The notes beneath the pieces are model-generated. The model was not told the DNA's origin. It made no database searches and saw nothing but the letters and a program-made list of their open reading frames with translations. A DNA stretch of 64,000 nucleotides. It comes from Dietzia lutea (GTDB taxonomy: Bacteria; Actinomycetota; Actinomycetes; Mycobacteriales; Mycobacteriaceae). Location: the NCBI RefSeq assembly GCF_003096075.1, contig NZ_CP015449.1:372001-436000 (forward strand), read 5' to 3'. Position 1 is the first letter of the stretch. Each line of letters opens with the position of its first letter. Position numbers and translations under genes: made by a program. Shown in pieces: positions 8,646-16,763 of the stretch.

Positions 8646-9413
8646 CTAGCGCGGCGCCATGCGCAGGGCGCCGTCCATGCGGAAGCTCTCGCCGTTGAGG
8701 TAGTCGTGCTCGACGATCGCGTTGGCCAGCTGCGCGTAGTCCGACGGGCGGCCGAGGCGCGACGGGAACGGGATCGCGGCCTCGAGGGACTTCTGGAACT
8801 CCTCGGTCAGGCCCTTGAGCATCGGGGTCTCGATGGTGCCCGGGGCGATGGTGTTGACCCGGATGCCGAACTGCGCGAGGTCGCGGGCGGCACAGATGCC
8901 CATCGAGTAGACGCCGCCCTTCGAGGCGGCGTAGGCGATCTGCCCGACCTGGCCCTCGTACGCGGCGACGGACGCGGTGTTGATGATGACGCCGCGCTGG
9001 CCGTCCTCGTCGACGGTGTCCTGGGTGGACATGGCCTCGGCGGCCAGCCGCAGCACGTTGAAGGTGCCCACGAGGTTCACGGAGATGCAGGTCTCGAACA
9101 GGTCGAGCGCGTGGACGCCCTTCTTGGAGACGATGCGGGCGGCCGGCGCGATGCCGGCGCAGTTGACGACGACGCGCAGCGGTGCGGCCTCGGTGGCGCG
9201 GGCGATGGCGGCCTTGACGTCGTCCTCACTGGTCACGTCAGCGGCGATGAGGGTGATGCCCTCGTCGATGCCCTGCTCGACGGCCTTGTCGATCGACTGC
9301 TGGAGGTCGAGGCCGAACACGACGGCGCCCTTCTCGGCGAAGGAACGCGCGGTGGCGTTACCCAGGCCGGAGGCGGCACCGGTGACGATGACGGAAGCAC
9401 CCTTGATGTCCAC
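8646..9413 (-). CDS. Short-chain dehydrogenase/reductase (3-hydroxyacyl-CoA dehydrogenase type)
   Basis: The product is 255 residues from a GTG start. It has the classical SDR layout: the nucleotide-binding motif TGAASGLG (residues ~11-18), an acidic residue at the end of the second strand (GLDLQ, favouring NAD), NCAG near residue 86, a catalytic Ser in INTASVAAYEG, and YAASKGG with the Tyr and Lys of the active site. The long insert after NCAG and the overall sequence resemble HSD17B10/3-hydroxy-2-methylbutyryl-CoA dehydrogenases. A role in fatty-acid or branched-chain oxidation is inferred. It follows the ceramidase gene by 61 bases on the same strand, so the two may be co-transcribed. Copy A is broken. 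Confidence 0.8.
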   Translation of the reverse strand: MDIKGASVIVTGAASGLGNATARSFAEKGAVVFGLDLQQSIDKAVEQGIDEGITLIAADVTSEDDVKAAIARATEAAPLRVVVNCAGIAPAARIVSKKGVHALDLFETCISVNLVGTFNVLRLAAEAMSTQDTVDEDGQRGVIINTASVAAYEGQVGQIAYAASKGGVYSMGICAARDLAQFGIRVNTIAPGTIETPMLKGLTEEFQKSLEAAIPFPSRLGRPSDYAQLANAIVEHDYLNGESFRMDGALRMAPR

Positions 9414-9474
9414 GGGCGTTGTCCTTTCACTAGGAACTGCAACGAATGTCGGTATCAGTGTCCCAGAGTCGCCG

Positions 9475-11541
9475 TCAGCGCACGTCGAAGGCCCGGCTCT
9501 CCCCCCGAACCGGGAACAGGCGGCCGTCGAGCCCGCGGCCCGACGCGGTGTACACGACCCGGTACTCGCCGGCCGGGGTGCCCGGCGGGATGTCCCACGT
9601 GATGAGTGCGTTGGTGACGGTGAGCAGACCCTCGAACACGATTATCGTGGACCAGTCGCCGTCGTCGTGGACCCGCACCCAGCGCCCGCCGTCGCGGCGT
9701 TCGACCGCCAGGTAGGTGCCGCCGCGGCGCGGGTCCGAGTTCGGGTGGGTGCCGCAGAACCGCACCAGGACGCGCTGCCCGACCCGGTACTCCGGCAGCG
9801 GCTGGTCCAGGACGTCGCCGAAGCTCCGCAGCGGCGCCGGGGTGTCCACGAGCGGGTTGCCGAGCGGCGAGACCGGGATCTGGCCGGTCAGGTCGCGCTC
9901 GGAGGTGCCGGGATCCAGCGGCGTGCCCGCCCGCATCGAGCGGGCCAGGTCGGCGGCGATCTGCTGGATCGCGGGCAGGGTCCACGGGCCGAAGATCGTC
10001 GCGCCGCCCTCGTAGTTCTGGGCCGAGTACTCCTCGGGCGTGGTCACGTAGTGGCCGTACGCGTTGGAGTACCCCTGGACGGTCACGTGGTCCTCCGCCA
10101 CGCCGAGTTCGGCCGCGAGCGTGCGCCGCAGCCGCAGGCCCGCCACCACGGTGGGCTCGAAGCCCAGGGTTAACAGGTAATGCCGACCGAGGCGCACGAG
10201 GTGGAACGGGTACACGCGCTGGACGGCGTGCGGCACTAGCCCCACGGGGAGCAGGACGTCCTTGGGCGCGTGGGCCTCGCGCAGCCACGCCGGGATCACG
10301 ACGTCGGTGAAGGCCTTGACCGCCGGGTTGCCGCCGCGGTCTCCCTCGGCGAAGGGCAGCTCGTCGCCGCCACCGCCGTCCTCCTGGCTGCCCGAGGCGA
10401 ACGACGCGCCGAGTGCCGCGACGGCGGTGCGGTGGGTCCGCCCGTCGCCGGTGAACTCGGGCCGGACCTCGACGGCGGACATGTCGACCCACACGTGGCG
10501 CACGTCGATCCCGCCGCCGAGCGGTCGCACGTCCCTGCCCACCTGGTCGCGGGCGGCCGCGAACTGCCGCTCGCCGTTGATACGGGTGTTGAGCCACTCG
10601 TCGGGCGTCGGCCCGCGGCCGGGTTCGAGGTCCAGGTTGGGACTGACGTCTCCGGGGTTGGTCTGCGCGAAGGCGGTGACCAGGTGCGGGGTCCCGCCGG
10701 CGAGGTAGTCCTGGACCGCGACCTCCCGCTCCCAGTGCCAGGCGGCGTACCCCTTGTTGTCCGAGGAGGCGATGCGGTTGTGCGACGTCATGGACGTGGC
10801 GTGGGTGGCGAACCAGTTGAGGACGCCCACCAGCTGGCCGCCGCGGGTGATCTGCAGCGACTGCGACCGCGGGTCGATCTCCTCGGGGAAGTGGGCGCGC
10901 TCCTCCGGGGTGTCACGCTCGAACGAGCCGCGTGAACGCTGGACGCCGGCGTCACGGAGGGTGCCGGTGGTGACACCGACCTCCGAGGGGGCGAGGTCGT
11001 GATGCGCCATCTGGACGGCGTCGACGATGCCGGCGACGTTGGCCTCGAACGTGACCGGTCGGAAGCCGAGCATCGACAGGTCGACCATCGGGTGGCCGGA
11101 GGTGCCGCCCGGGGCGACGTGGGTGTGCGTGGCGGTGATGACCACGTTGCCCTCGTGGTAGGTGCCGCCGAACTCCGCCGCCAGGCGTCGGAGGACCTCC
11201 TGTTGGATCGACTGGAAGATCAGGCCGATCTCGGCGGTGACGTGGAGGAACCGGGGCGACGACGGCGAGTCGGCGAAGACGAAGGCGCGGGCCCTCTGCC
11301 GAAGGTGCAGCCCGACGGAGAGCTGCTCGGTGTCCGCGTACCCGTTCATGCCCGCGCCCAGGGGCTCTCCGGTCATGTCCCCGATGCCGCGGCCGACGTA
11401 CAGGGCCGTGGACTGCGCTGAGGCGACGGCGGGCAGGACCGACTGCAAGGCCGCGATCCCGCCGAGCGCGGCGGCCCCGCCCAGAACGGTGCGGCGACTC
11501 ACGGCAGCTGCGGCGGTGGCGGCGGGGCGACTGTCGGACAT
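9475..11541 (-). CDS. Neutral ceramidase, Tat-exported
   Basis: The product is 688 residues. The N-terminus carries a twin-arginine signal (SRRTVLGG near residue 16, then a hydrophobic Ala/Leu stretch ending ASAQ). The mature protein starts with VGRGIGDMTGEP, typical of the neutral/alkaline ceramidase family. THTHVAPGG supplies likely zinc-binding histidines, and NPGDVSPN (near residue 255) contains the family's catalytic Ser. A C-terminal immunoglobulin-like domain ends the protein. These enzymes hydrolyse N-acyl-sphingosine to sphingosine and fatty acid outside the cytoplasmic membrane. Substrates are probably host or environmental lipids, since actinobacteria of this group are not known for ceramide. 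The first gene of a likely operon with the SDR. Confidence 0.85.
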   Translation of the reverse strand: MSDSRPAATAAAAVSRRTVLGGAAALGGIAALQSVLPAVASAQSTALYVGRGIGDMTGEPLGAGMNGYADTEQLSVGLHLRQRARAFVFADSPSSPRFLHVTAEIGLIFQSIQQEVLRRLAAEFGGTYHEGNVVITATHTHVAPGGTSGHPMVDLSMLGFRPVTFEANVAGIVDAVQMAHHDLAPSEVGVTTGTLRDAGVQRSRGSFERDTPEERAHFPEEIDPRSQSLQITRGGQLVGVLNWFATHATSMTSHNRIASSDNKGYAAWHWEREVAVQDYLAGGTPHLVTAFAQTNPGDVSPNLDLEPGRGPTPDEWLNTRINGERQFAAARDQVGRDVRPLGGGIDVRHVWVDMSAVEVRPEFTGDGRTHRTAVAALGASFASGSQEDGGGGDELPFAEGDRGGNPAVKAFTDVVIPAWLREAHAPKDVLLPVGLVPHAVQRVYPFHLVRLGRHYLLTLGFEPTVVAGLRLRRTLAAELGVAEDHVTVQGYSNAYGHYVTTPEEYSAQNYEGGATIFGPWTLPAIQQIAADLARSMRAGTPLDPGTSERDLTGQIPVSPLGNPLVDTPAPLRSFGDVLDQPLPEYRVGQRVLVRFCGTHPNSDPRRGGTYLAVERRDGGRWVRVHDDGDWSTIIVFEGLLTVTNALITWDIPPGTPAGEYRVVYTASGRGLDGRLFPVRGESRAFDVR

Positions 11542-11639
11542 TCGCGTCTCCAGGGTGGGTGGCGGGCGGTGACCGGGGACACCGGTGCCTGTGACGCTAC
11601 CTAGTGGACGCTCGTCCGGACGGTCCTTCCGGTCTAACC

Positions 11640-11661
11640 CTTGACAAGAAAAACTGTCAAG
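11640..11661. promoter_or_regulatory. Inverted repeat operator in front of the HTH regulator gene
   Basis: Perfect palindrome CTTGACA-N8-TGTCAAG with an AT-rich centre, 14 bases before the ATG of the HTH gene at 11676. It includes a TTGACA -35-like box. Arm length and position suit a dimeric winged-helix repressor controlling its own gene and perhaps the divergent ceramidase gene. Binding is inferred. Confidence 0.55.
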
Positions 11662-11675
11662 AGCACGATTGTCGT

Positions 11676-12296
11676 ATGCGCGAGGTGGACGTGATCGAGG
11701 ACGCGACGGCCGCGGAGGCGTCGCTGGATCCGTTGAGGCGGCGGATCCTCGCCGCTCTCGTGGAACCGGGGTCGGCCTCGAGCCTCGCCGCTCGCCTCGA
11801 CATCCCTCGGCAGAAGGTGAACTACCACCTCAGGATCCTCGAGCGGCACGGCTTGGTCGAGGAGGTCGAGCAGCGGCGTCGCGGAAATTTCACCGAGCGG
11901 ATCCTGCAGGCCACCTCCGCCTCCTACGTGATCTCGCCCGGAGCTCTCGGGCGGATACAACCCGATCCGGGCCGCGCCCCGGACCGGCTCTCCGCCCGCT
12001 GGTTGCTCGCGCTCGCCTCGCGGCTGGTGCGTGACGTGGGCGTGTTGCTCACCGGCGCGCAGCAAGCGGGACGCCCGGTCGCGACGTTCGCGATGGACGG
12101 GCACATCCGTTTCGCCTCCGCCTCGGACCGGGCGGCCTTCGCCGAGGAGTTGTCCGAGGCGGTCACACAGCTGGTGGCCAAGCACCACACCGCCCGGCAC
12201 CCGGACACCACGGGGACGGGCAAGCTCAACCGGCTGGTCATCGCACTGCACCCGGCTGTTCCCGACCCGGGCGATTCCGACCCGGACCAACTCTAG
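11676..12296 (+). CDS. ArsR-type winged-helix transcriptional regulator
   Basis: The product is 206 residues from the ATG at 11676. Residues ~12-80 form a winged helix: DPLRRRILAALVEPGSAS, then a recognition helix in RQKVNYHLRILERHGLV, then a basic wing. The C-terminal ~110 residues are a sensor or dimer domain with no cysteine pair, so metal sensing is unlikely. A 22-bp palindrome just upstream is a good candidate operator. The gene lies 12 bases before an SRPBCC/AHSA1-type gene. ArsR-SRPBCC pairs are common, the regulator controlling the partner, so autoregulation of a two-gene operon is the simplest reading. Confidence 0.75.
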   Translation: MREVDVIEDATAAEASLDPLRRRILAALVEPGSASSLAARLDIPRQKVNYHLRILERHGLVEEVEQRRRGNFTERILQATSASYVISPGALGRIQPDPGRAPDRLSARWLLALASRLVRDVGVLLTGAQQAGRPVATFAMDGHIRFASASDRAAFAEELSEAVTQLVAKHHTARHPDTTGTGKLNRLVIALHPAVPDPGDSDPDQL

Positions 12297-12308
12297 AAGG
12301 GGCCCGTC

Positions 12309-13024
12309 ATGTCGAAGAACTTCGAGATCCGCAAGACCGTGGTGCTCGAGGCCACGCCGGAGCAGGTGTGGCGGGCGATCGCCACGCAGGAGGGGCAGGC
12401 GGGCTGGTCGCCGGACCCCTACCAGTCCACGGAGGGGATGCAGGTCGAGGCGTCCGAGAACGAACGGCTGGCGATTCGCACCCCGGAGGCCGCCAACGGT
12501 GCCTTCCACGCGTTCAATTACTGGTCGACACCGGCGACGCCGGCACCACCGTTCTCACGTTCGTCCACAGTGGGTATCTCGGTGACGACTGGGACGCCGA
12601 GTTCGACTTCGGCGAGATGACCGGCCACGGCTGGGACATGTACCTGCACACCCTCGCCCAGTATCTCGAGCATTTCGCCGGTCGGCCCGCCCACTTCGTC
12701 ACCGCCGAGGGGCCGCCGGCCTCGTCCGGCCCGGGCTCCTGGGCCGCCCTCGAGGAGGCACTGGGGGTAAAGGGGCCGTTCGCGCGCGGCCAACAACTGC
12801 GCCTGGCCCCGGAGGGGCTGCCACCACTCGAGGGCGTGGTCGACTTCGCCTACCCCGAGTTCGTCAACTTCCTCGCGATCCGGACGGCCGACGGCCTGTA
12901 CCGGTTCCACGACAACTCGCCGATGGGCATGCCCCAGGCCGTGGGCCACTACCTCTTCGGCGAGATCGACCGCGAGGCGACCGAGCAGGCCTGGCGGGAC
13001 TGGCTGGCCCGGGCGTACGACTGA
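12309..13024 (+). pseudogene. SRPBCC (AHSA1-like) domain protein with one frameshift
   Basis: The first 71 codons (MSKNFEIRKTVVLEATPEQVW..., ending FNY) and the remainder (LVDTGDAGTTVLTF... to the stop at 13024) belong to one SRPBCC protein of about 238 residues, but they are in different frames. Restoring a single C at about 12521 (TAC|CTG) joins them. The reading TAC-TGG in the present sequence continues only to 12620. AHSA1-type proteins bind hydrophobic ligands in a helix-grip fold. It is preceded by the HTH gene with 12 bases between. The homology is clear in both parts, so a sequencing error or very recent mutation is likely; if the frameshift is real the gene is dead. Confidence 0.7.
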
Positions 13025-13060
13025 GCTGCTGGCCGGATCACACGCCTCGCCACACGCGAC

Positions 13061-13114
13061 GGCGCCCGGGAGCGACACCCGCCGCGCTCTGCGGCGGCGC
13101 CGTTCCCGGGCGCC
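13061..13114. terminator. Branched GC-rich hairpin between convergent genes
   Basis: An outer 11-bp stem (GGCGCCCGGGA with its complement) encloses a second inner hairpin (CCGCCGC with GCGGCGG). It lies between the SRPBCC gene and the convergent sodA, and probably ends both transcripts. No T-run follows, as is common in this group. Confidence 0.5.
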
Positions 13115-13162
13115 GGGTCCGCGGGTGGCTCAGCCGGGCCGCGGCATCGTCAGGGGCCTCGT

Positions 13163-13765
13163 TCAGCCCTTGGCGGCGGCGTAGCGCTCGGCCACGTCCT
13201 TCCAGTTGATGACGTTCCAGAAGGCCTTGACGTAGTCGGCCTTGACGTTCTTGTACTGGAGGTAGAAGGCGTGCTCCCACATGTCCAGCATGAGCAGCGG
13301 GGTGATGTTGACCGAGATGTTGCCCTGCTGGTCGGTGAGCTGCTGGATGACCATGCGCTGACCGATGTGGTCCCAGCCGAGGACGGACCAGCCGGAGCCC
13401 TGCAGGGTGGTCGCGACGGCGTTGAAGTGCGCCTGGAACTTGTCGAACGAGCCGAACTCGGCGTCGATCGCGGCGGCGAGCTCACCCTCGGGGCGGTCGC
13501 CACCCTCCGGCGAGAGGTTCTTCCAGAAGATGGAGTGGTTCGTGTGGCCACCGAGGTGGAAGGCCAGGTTCTTGCTCAGCAGCGGGGCCTTGCCGGAGAT
13601 GCTGCCGTCCTCACGGGCCGCGGCGAGCTGCTCGAGGGCGTCGTTGGCGCCCTTCACGTAGGTGGCGTGGTGCTTGGAGTGGTGCAGCTCCATGATCTCG
13701 CCGGAGATGTGCGGCTCGAGAGCGCCGTAGTCGTAGTCGAGATCGGGAAGAACGTACTCGGCCAT
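13163..13765 (-). CDS. sodA: Superoxide dismutase (Mn/Fe type)
   Basis: The product is 200 residues. It converts superoxide to oxygen and hydrogen peroxide. Metal ligands are visible: His28 in [12 protein letters not shown], a second His in the helix [15 protein letters not shown], and Asp and His in [12 protein letters not shown] (about 160-168). Gly-Gly-His near residue 72 and the Gln in the usual MnSOD position suggest manganese. There is no signal peptide, as in the M. tuberculosis SodA, which is exported without one. An AGTGTCC-GGAC type leader lies upstream but no clear operator. A branched hairpin follows. Confidence 0.95.
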   Translation of the reverse strand: MAEYVLPDLDYDYGALEPHISGEIMELHHSKHHATYVKGANDALEQLAAAREDGSISGKAPLLSKNLAFHLGGHTNHSIFWKNLSPEGGDRPEGELAAAIDAEFGSFDKFQAHFNAVATTLQGSGWSVLGWDHIGQRMVIQQLTDQQGNISVNITPLLMLDMWEHAFYLQYKNVKADYVKAFWNVINWKDVAERYAAAKG

Positions 13766-13914
13766 AGTGGAGTGTCCTTTCAGTTGGGTGACGGGCAGCG
13801 CCCCGGGGGTGACCCGTGGCGCCCGTCACGGCGTCCGTCTCCACCATAGTGATCTGCGGGCGAGCGCGTCGTCCACCGTCACCGGGGGCTCGCGGGCGGC
13901 TCCGGTGGCCTGCC

Positions 13915-14382
13915 ATGATCAGGAGCGTGGATCACTCCGATACGGCCGCCGTGCGTACCATCTCGGTCTCGGCCGTCGTCCTGAGCCGGCCGGACGGCGC
14001 CGTGGTGACCGTGCGCAAGGTCGGCACGGACCGCTTCATGCTGCCGGGAGGCAAGTGGGAGGCGGGGGAGTCGCCGCTCGAGTGCGCGGTGCGGGAAGTC
14101 GACGAGGAGCTGGGCGTGTCCCTCGCGCCAGAGGCGTTGGAGCCGCTCGGCCGGTTCGACACGGCCACCGCCAACGAGCCCGGATTCCTGCTGGTGTCGG
14201 AGGTCTTCGCCGCCCGCGTGGCCGGCGATCCCCAGCCGCGGGCCGAGATCGCCGAGGCGCGATGGGTGACTGCGGACGAATTGGCCGGGATTGCGGCCCT
14301 GCCCGAGGACGCCTGTGAGCCGTGGGCGCCGCTGCTGGTGCGGGTCGCGCGCGAATGCCTCGGAAGTGCGTCGGTGAGCTGA
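13915..14382 (+). CDS. NUDIX hydrolase
   Basis: The product is 155 residues. The NUDIX box is complete: GGKWEAGESPLECAVREVDEELGV at about residues 44-67, with the REVDEE metal-binding glutamates. The fold's flanking strands are visible (SAVVLSRPDGAVVTVRKV). These enzymes hydrolyse nucleoside diphosphates linked to other groups; this one lacks further motifs to name the substrate. An 8-oxo-dGTP or other NTP cleaning role is possible. The ATG at 13915 has no obvious Shine-Dalgarno sequence and may be leaderless; a GTG at 13927 is the alternative. Confidence 0.8.
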   Translation: MIRSVDHSDTAAVRTISVSAVVLSRPDGAVVTVRKVGTDRFMLPGGKWEAGESPLECAVREVDEELGVSLAPEALEPLGRFDTATANEPGFLLVSEVFAARVAGDPQPRAEIAEARWVTADELAGIAALPEDACEPWAPLLVRVARECLGSASVS

Positions 14383-14504
14383 CCTCACCGGGTGCCGCGG
14401 CGCCCCCGGCCGCGCCCGGCCGCGCGCTGGCCGCAATTAGGCTGCGCCGCGCCCTCGCCGCGATCCGGCCGTGCCCGATGAGCCGTCGGTCGCCGACGAT
14501 CCGG

Positions 14505-14738
14505 TCAGAGGACGAGCAGGGCGATGAGCACGATCAGCAGGACGGCCGCGAGTGCGACGGGCACCGCGAGGTTGCGGCGGCGGACGTGATCGCTGCAGCC
14601 GGTCCCCTCGAACGGCTGCGGCTGATCTGCGTCGAAGATGGCGCGGAGCCGTTGTGCTGCGGGCTGCGTTGCGGTCACGTCGAGATCCCCCTCGGTCGTA
14701 CTGGCGACCACTGTAACGCGGACTATGGGATCGGTCAC
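14505..14738 (-). CDS. Small single-pass membrane protein of unknown function
   Basis: The product is 77 residues from a GTG start. The first ~55 residues are soluble, with DQPQPFEGTGC followed by basic residues (HVRRRN); the last ~20 are an uninterrupted hydrophobic helix. The positive-inside rule puts the N-terminus in the cytoplasm. It is divergent from msrA with 44 bases between. I do not recognise the family; coding is supported by the clean soluble-then-TM layout and the intergenic position. Confidence 0.5.
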   Translation of the reverse strand: MTDPIVRVTVVASTTEGDLDVTATQPAAQRLRAIFDADQPQPFEGTGCSDHVRRRNLAVPVALAAVLLIVLIALLVL

Positions 14739-14782
14739 ATCACGCTCGGATCTCGATCGCGCGACGCGGTTACCCTGAAGTC

Positions 14783-15460
14783 ATGGGCTGGCTACAGGAC
14801 GCGATCAGACAATCCGCGATGCGACGGGCGACCGAGGTCGTCGACGCCGACTCGGCGCTGCCGGGCCGGGCGGAACCGGTGGCCGTGGCGCCGAAGAACA
14901 TCGTCACGGGCAATCCCATGGTGCCGCCGTTCCCGGAGGGGCACGAGTCGATCGTGCTCGGCATGGGTTGCTTCTGGGGTGCGGAGAAGGTGCTCTGGCA
15001 GCTCGACGGCGTCTGGACCACGGCGGCCGTCTATGCCGGCGGGTGGACGCCCAACCCGACCTACGAGGAGACGTGCACGGGAGCGACCGGCCACACCGAG
15101 GCGGTTCTTGTGGTCTTCGATCCCGAGGTGCTCCCCGTGGAGAAGCTGCTGGCGGAGTTCTTCGAGTGGCATGACCCCACCCAGGGGATGCGTCAGGGCA
15201 ACGACATGGGCACCCAGTACCGCTCGGCGATCTACACGACCACGCCGGAGCAGCTGGAGGCGGCGCGCCGCATCGCCGAGGGCTACCAGAAGGAGCTCGA
15301 CGCCGAGGGCTACGGGCCGCTGACCACGGAGATCGGGATGCTCGAGGAGGTCCGCTCCGGGCAGTACGCCTACGCCGAGGATTACCACCAGCAGTACCTG
15401 GTCAAGAACCCCGGTGGCTACGACTGCCACGTGCGCAGCGGGATCGCCTGCCCCATCTGA
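14783..15460 (+). CDS. msrA: Peptide methionine sulfoxide reductase MsrA
   Basis: The product is 225 residues. It reduces methionine S-sulfoxide in proteins using thioredoxin. The catalytic motif GCFWG is at about residues 56-60, followed by GGWTPNPTYEETCTGATGHTEAV, a slightly changed version of the usual YAGG/NPTYEEVC stretch. HDPTQGMRQGNDMGTQYRSAIY is the family core. Resolving cysteines are probably those near the C-terminus (YDCHVRSGIACPI). The first ~45 residues are an N-terminal extension of the kind found in long MsrA forms. No signal peptide, so cytoplasmic. Confidence 0.92.
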   Translation: MGWLQDAIRQSAMRRATEVVDADSALPGRAEPVAVAPKNIVTGNPMVPPFPEGHESIVLGMGCFWGAEKVLWQLDGVWTTAAVYAGGWTPNPTYEETCTGATGHTEAVLVVFDPEVLPVEKLLAEFFEWHDPTQGMRQGNDMGTQYRSAIYTTTPEQLEAARRIAEGYQKELDAEGYGPLTTEIGMLEEVRSGQYAYAEDYHQQYLVKNPGGYDCHVRSGIACPI

Positions 15461-15510
15461 CCGCGGCCGCCACGGCCCTCGCGACCCCCGGGCCCCGGCC
15501 GTCGTGGCCC

Positions 15511-15780
15511 CGACCCCGCGGCAGCCGCTCCCCGCGATGGCGTCTCGCCCGCCTCGACGCGCACCTCGAACGCAGCCGCTCCCGGCGAAGGCGTCTCGCC
15601 CACTCTTCGGTGCGCGCCAGACGCCATCGCCGGGAGCGGCTGCGATCTGCGCGGGGCAGGCAGGGGAGCGAGACGCCAGGCGGAAGCGCGAGACGCCAGG
15701 CGGGGGAGCGGCTGCGTGGCGGCCCCGGGAGCGAGAGCCATCGCCGGGAGCGGCTGCGGTCTGCGCGGGCAGCCGCGGAC
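15511..15780. repeat. Family-1 palindromic element cluster
   Basis: Several copies of GCGTCTCGCC/GCGAGACGCC and GCAGCCGCTCC/GGAGCGGCTGC fill the gap between msrA and the cspA terminator. The clearest palindrome is 15572-15643: two ~29-base arms around a loop that matches, in reverse orientation, the loop at 3980-3993. The cluster appears built of overlapping units. There is no gene in 15461-15859. Confidence 0.75.
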
Positions 15781-15787
15781 ATGCGAA

Positions 15788-15819
15788 AGGGCCCCGCAGG
15801 ATTTTTCCCGCGGGGCCCT
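15788..15819 (-). terminator. Terminator of cspA
   Basis: A 10-bp stem AGGGCCCCGC with its complement, a 12-base loop and a short T-run on the minus strand, 41 bases after the cspA stop. Confidence 0.7.
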
Positions 15820-15859
15820 CTCGTGCAGTCTGTGAACGTCAGATCACTCTGACGTCAGA

Positions 15860-16063
15860 TCACATCGGGGTGATGTTCTCCGCCTGCAGGCCCTTGGCGC
15901 CCTGCGCGACGTCGAAGGAGACCTGCTGGTTCTCCTCGAGCGAGCGGTAGCCCGAGCCATTGATGGCGGAGAAGTGGGCGAAGACGTCGGCGGAGCCGTC
16001 GTCGGGGGCGATGAAGCCGAAGCCCTTGTCAGCGTTGAACCACTTCACGGTACCGGTAGCCAT
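15860..16063 (-). CDS. cspA: Cold-shock protein, single CSD domain
   Basis: The product is 67 residues, the normal length for a CspA-type RNA/DNA-binding protein. Both nucleic-acid-binding motifs are present: KGFGFI (RNP1, residues ~14-19) and VFAHFSAI (RNP2, ~28-35). The start [14 protein letters not shown] is the canonical one, with GAAAGG just upstream; the reading frame runs further upstream but is not coding. The ~250-base region before it (16064-16316) is AT-rich and would give a long 5' leader, as in cold-shock mRNAs; no gene is seen there. Confidence 0.95.
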   Translation of the reverse strand: MATGTVKWFNADKGFGFIAPDDGSADVFAHFSAINGSGYRSLEENQQVSFDVAQGAKGLQAENITPM

Positions 16064-16316
16064 ATTGATGCCTTTCGAGAGTCGGTGCTCCGCTTGTCGG
16101 AGTACCGGGTGCTGCAGCAGAGAGCGTGCTGTGTGTTTCCCTGCGGTGCCGCACTGTCCTCTCTCAAGGACGGTGGATCTACAGAAATACAACGAACGAT
16201 TTCAACTACTGAGATAGACCATACACACGCCGACACGGTCCGTCACCCCCTCTGTGACGACAGATACATGAACGGCGAGTGGCGCAGGTCCGGACCGCTC
16301 AGTGCGAGGCGGCGAG

Positions 16317-16688
16317 TCAGCGAGAGGCGGCGAGGATGGCGTCGGCCAGGACGAGGGCGTGGTTCTGCTCGGTGTCCCGCGACGCGTACGCCAGCACGAG
16401 GTCGCCGTCGGCCGCCCGCGCGGCGAGGCGCTCCACCGCCGCGGCCGCGGAAGGGCGGGACAGTTCGGCGCGGTACCGCTGGGTGAAGCCGTCGAAGCCC
16501 AGATCGCCGCCGTGGAACTCGCGCCGCAGCTCGGACGACGGCGCCACGGCGGTACACCACTCGTCGTGGCGGAACGCGTCCTTGCGCACGCCCCGCGGCC
16601 ACAGCCGGTCCACGAGCACCACGTACGCGTCCCCGGGATCGGCGCGGCCGGAGACGAAATCGTGGACGCGGAGGCAGCTCACGGACAT
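16317..16688 (-). CDS. DUF488 family protein
   Basis: The product is 123 residues starting MSVSCLRVHDF. It has the DUF488 landmarks: VLVDRLWPRGVRKD near residue 25, then WCTAVAPSSELRREFHGG, and an Arg in YRAELSRP. A C-terminal helix follows with ASRDTEQNHA, which aligns with the family's AYAAKDEEHN-type motif. Function is not established; a role in stress or nucleic acid repair has been suggested for the family. The start is chosen at 16688; upstream codons overlap a region with no homology. Confidence 0.75.
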   Translation of the reverse strand: MSVSCLRVHDFVSGRADPGDAYVVLVDRLWPRGVRKDAFRHDEWCTAVAPSSELRREFHGGDLGFDGFTQRYRAELSRPSAAAAVERLAARAADGDLVLAYASRDTEQNHALVLADAILAASR

Positions 16689-16763
16689 CACCCCAGCCTG
16701 TGCCACACCGCGCGCCCGCGCCACCCGCACACCGCGCGCCCGCGCCGCCCGGGCTGTGCCAGC

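Larger units (their letters stand above)
6344..9690. repeat. Copy B of a large direct duplication (copy A at 1-3945)
   Basis: Bases 6344-9690 match 1-3945. The offset falls from 6343 to 6004 after the 338-bp duplication and one inserted base, then to 5747, 5746 and finally 5745 after the 257-bp duplication and two more single inserted bases, which accounts for all 598 extra bases in copy A. Taken with the join at 3945/3946, this equals a tandem repeat of a 5,745-bp unit (3946-9690) whose first unit is only partly in the window. Confidence 0.85.
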
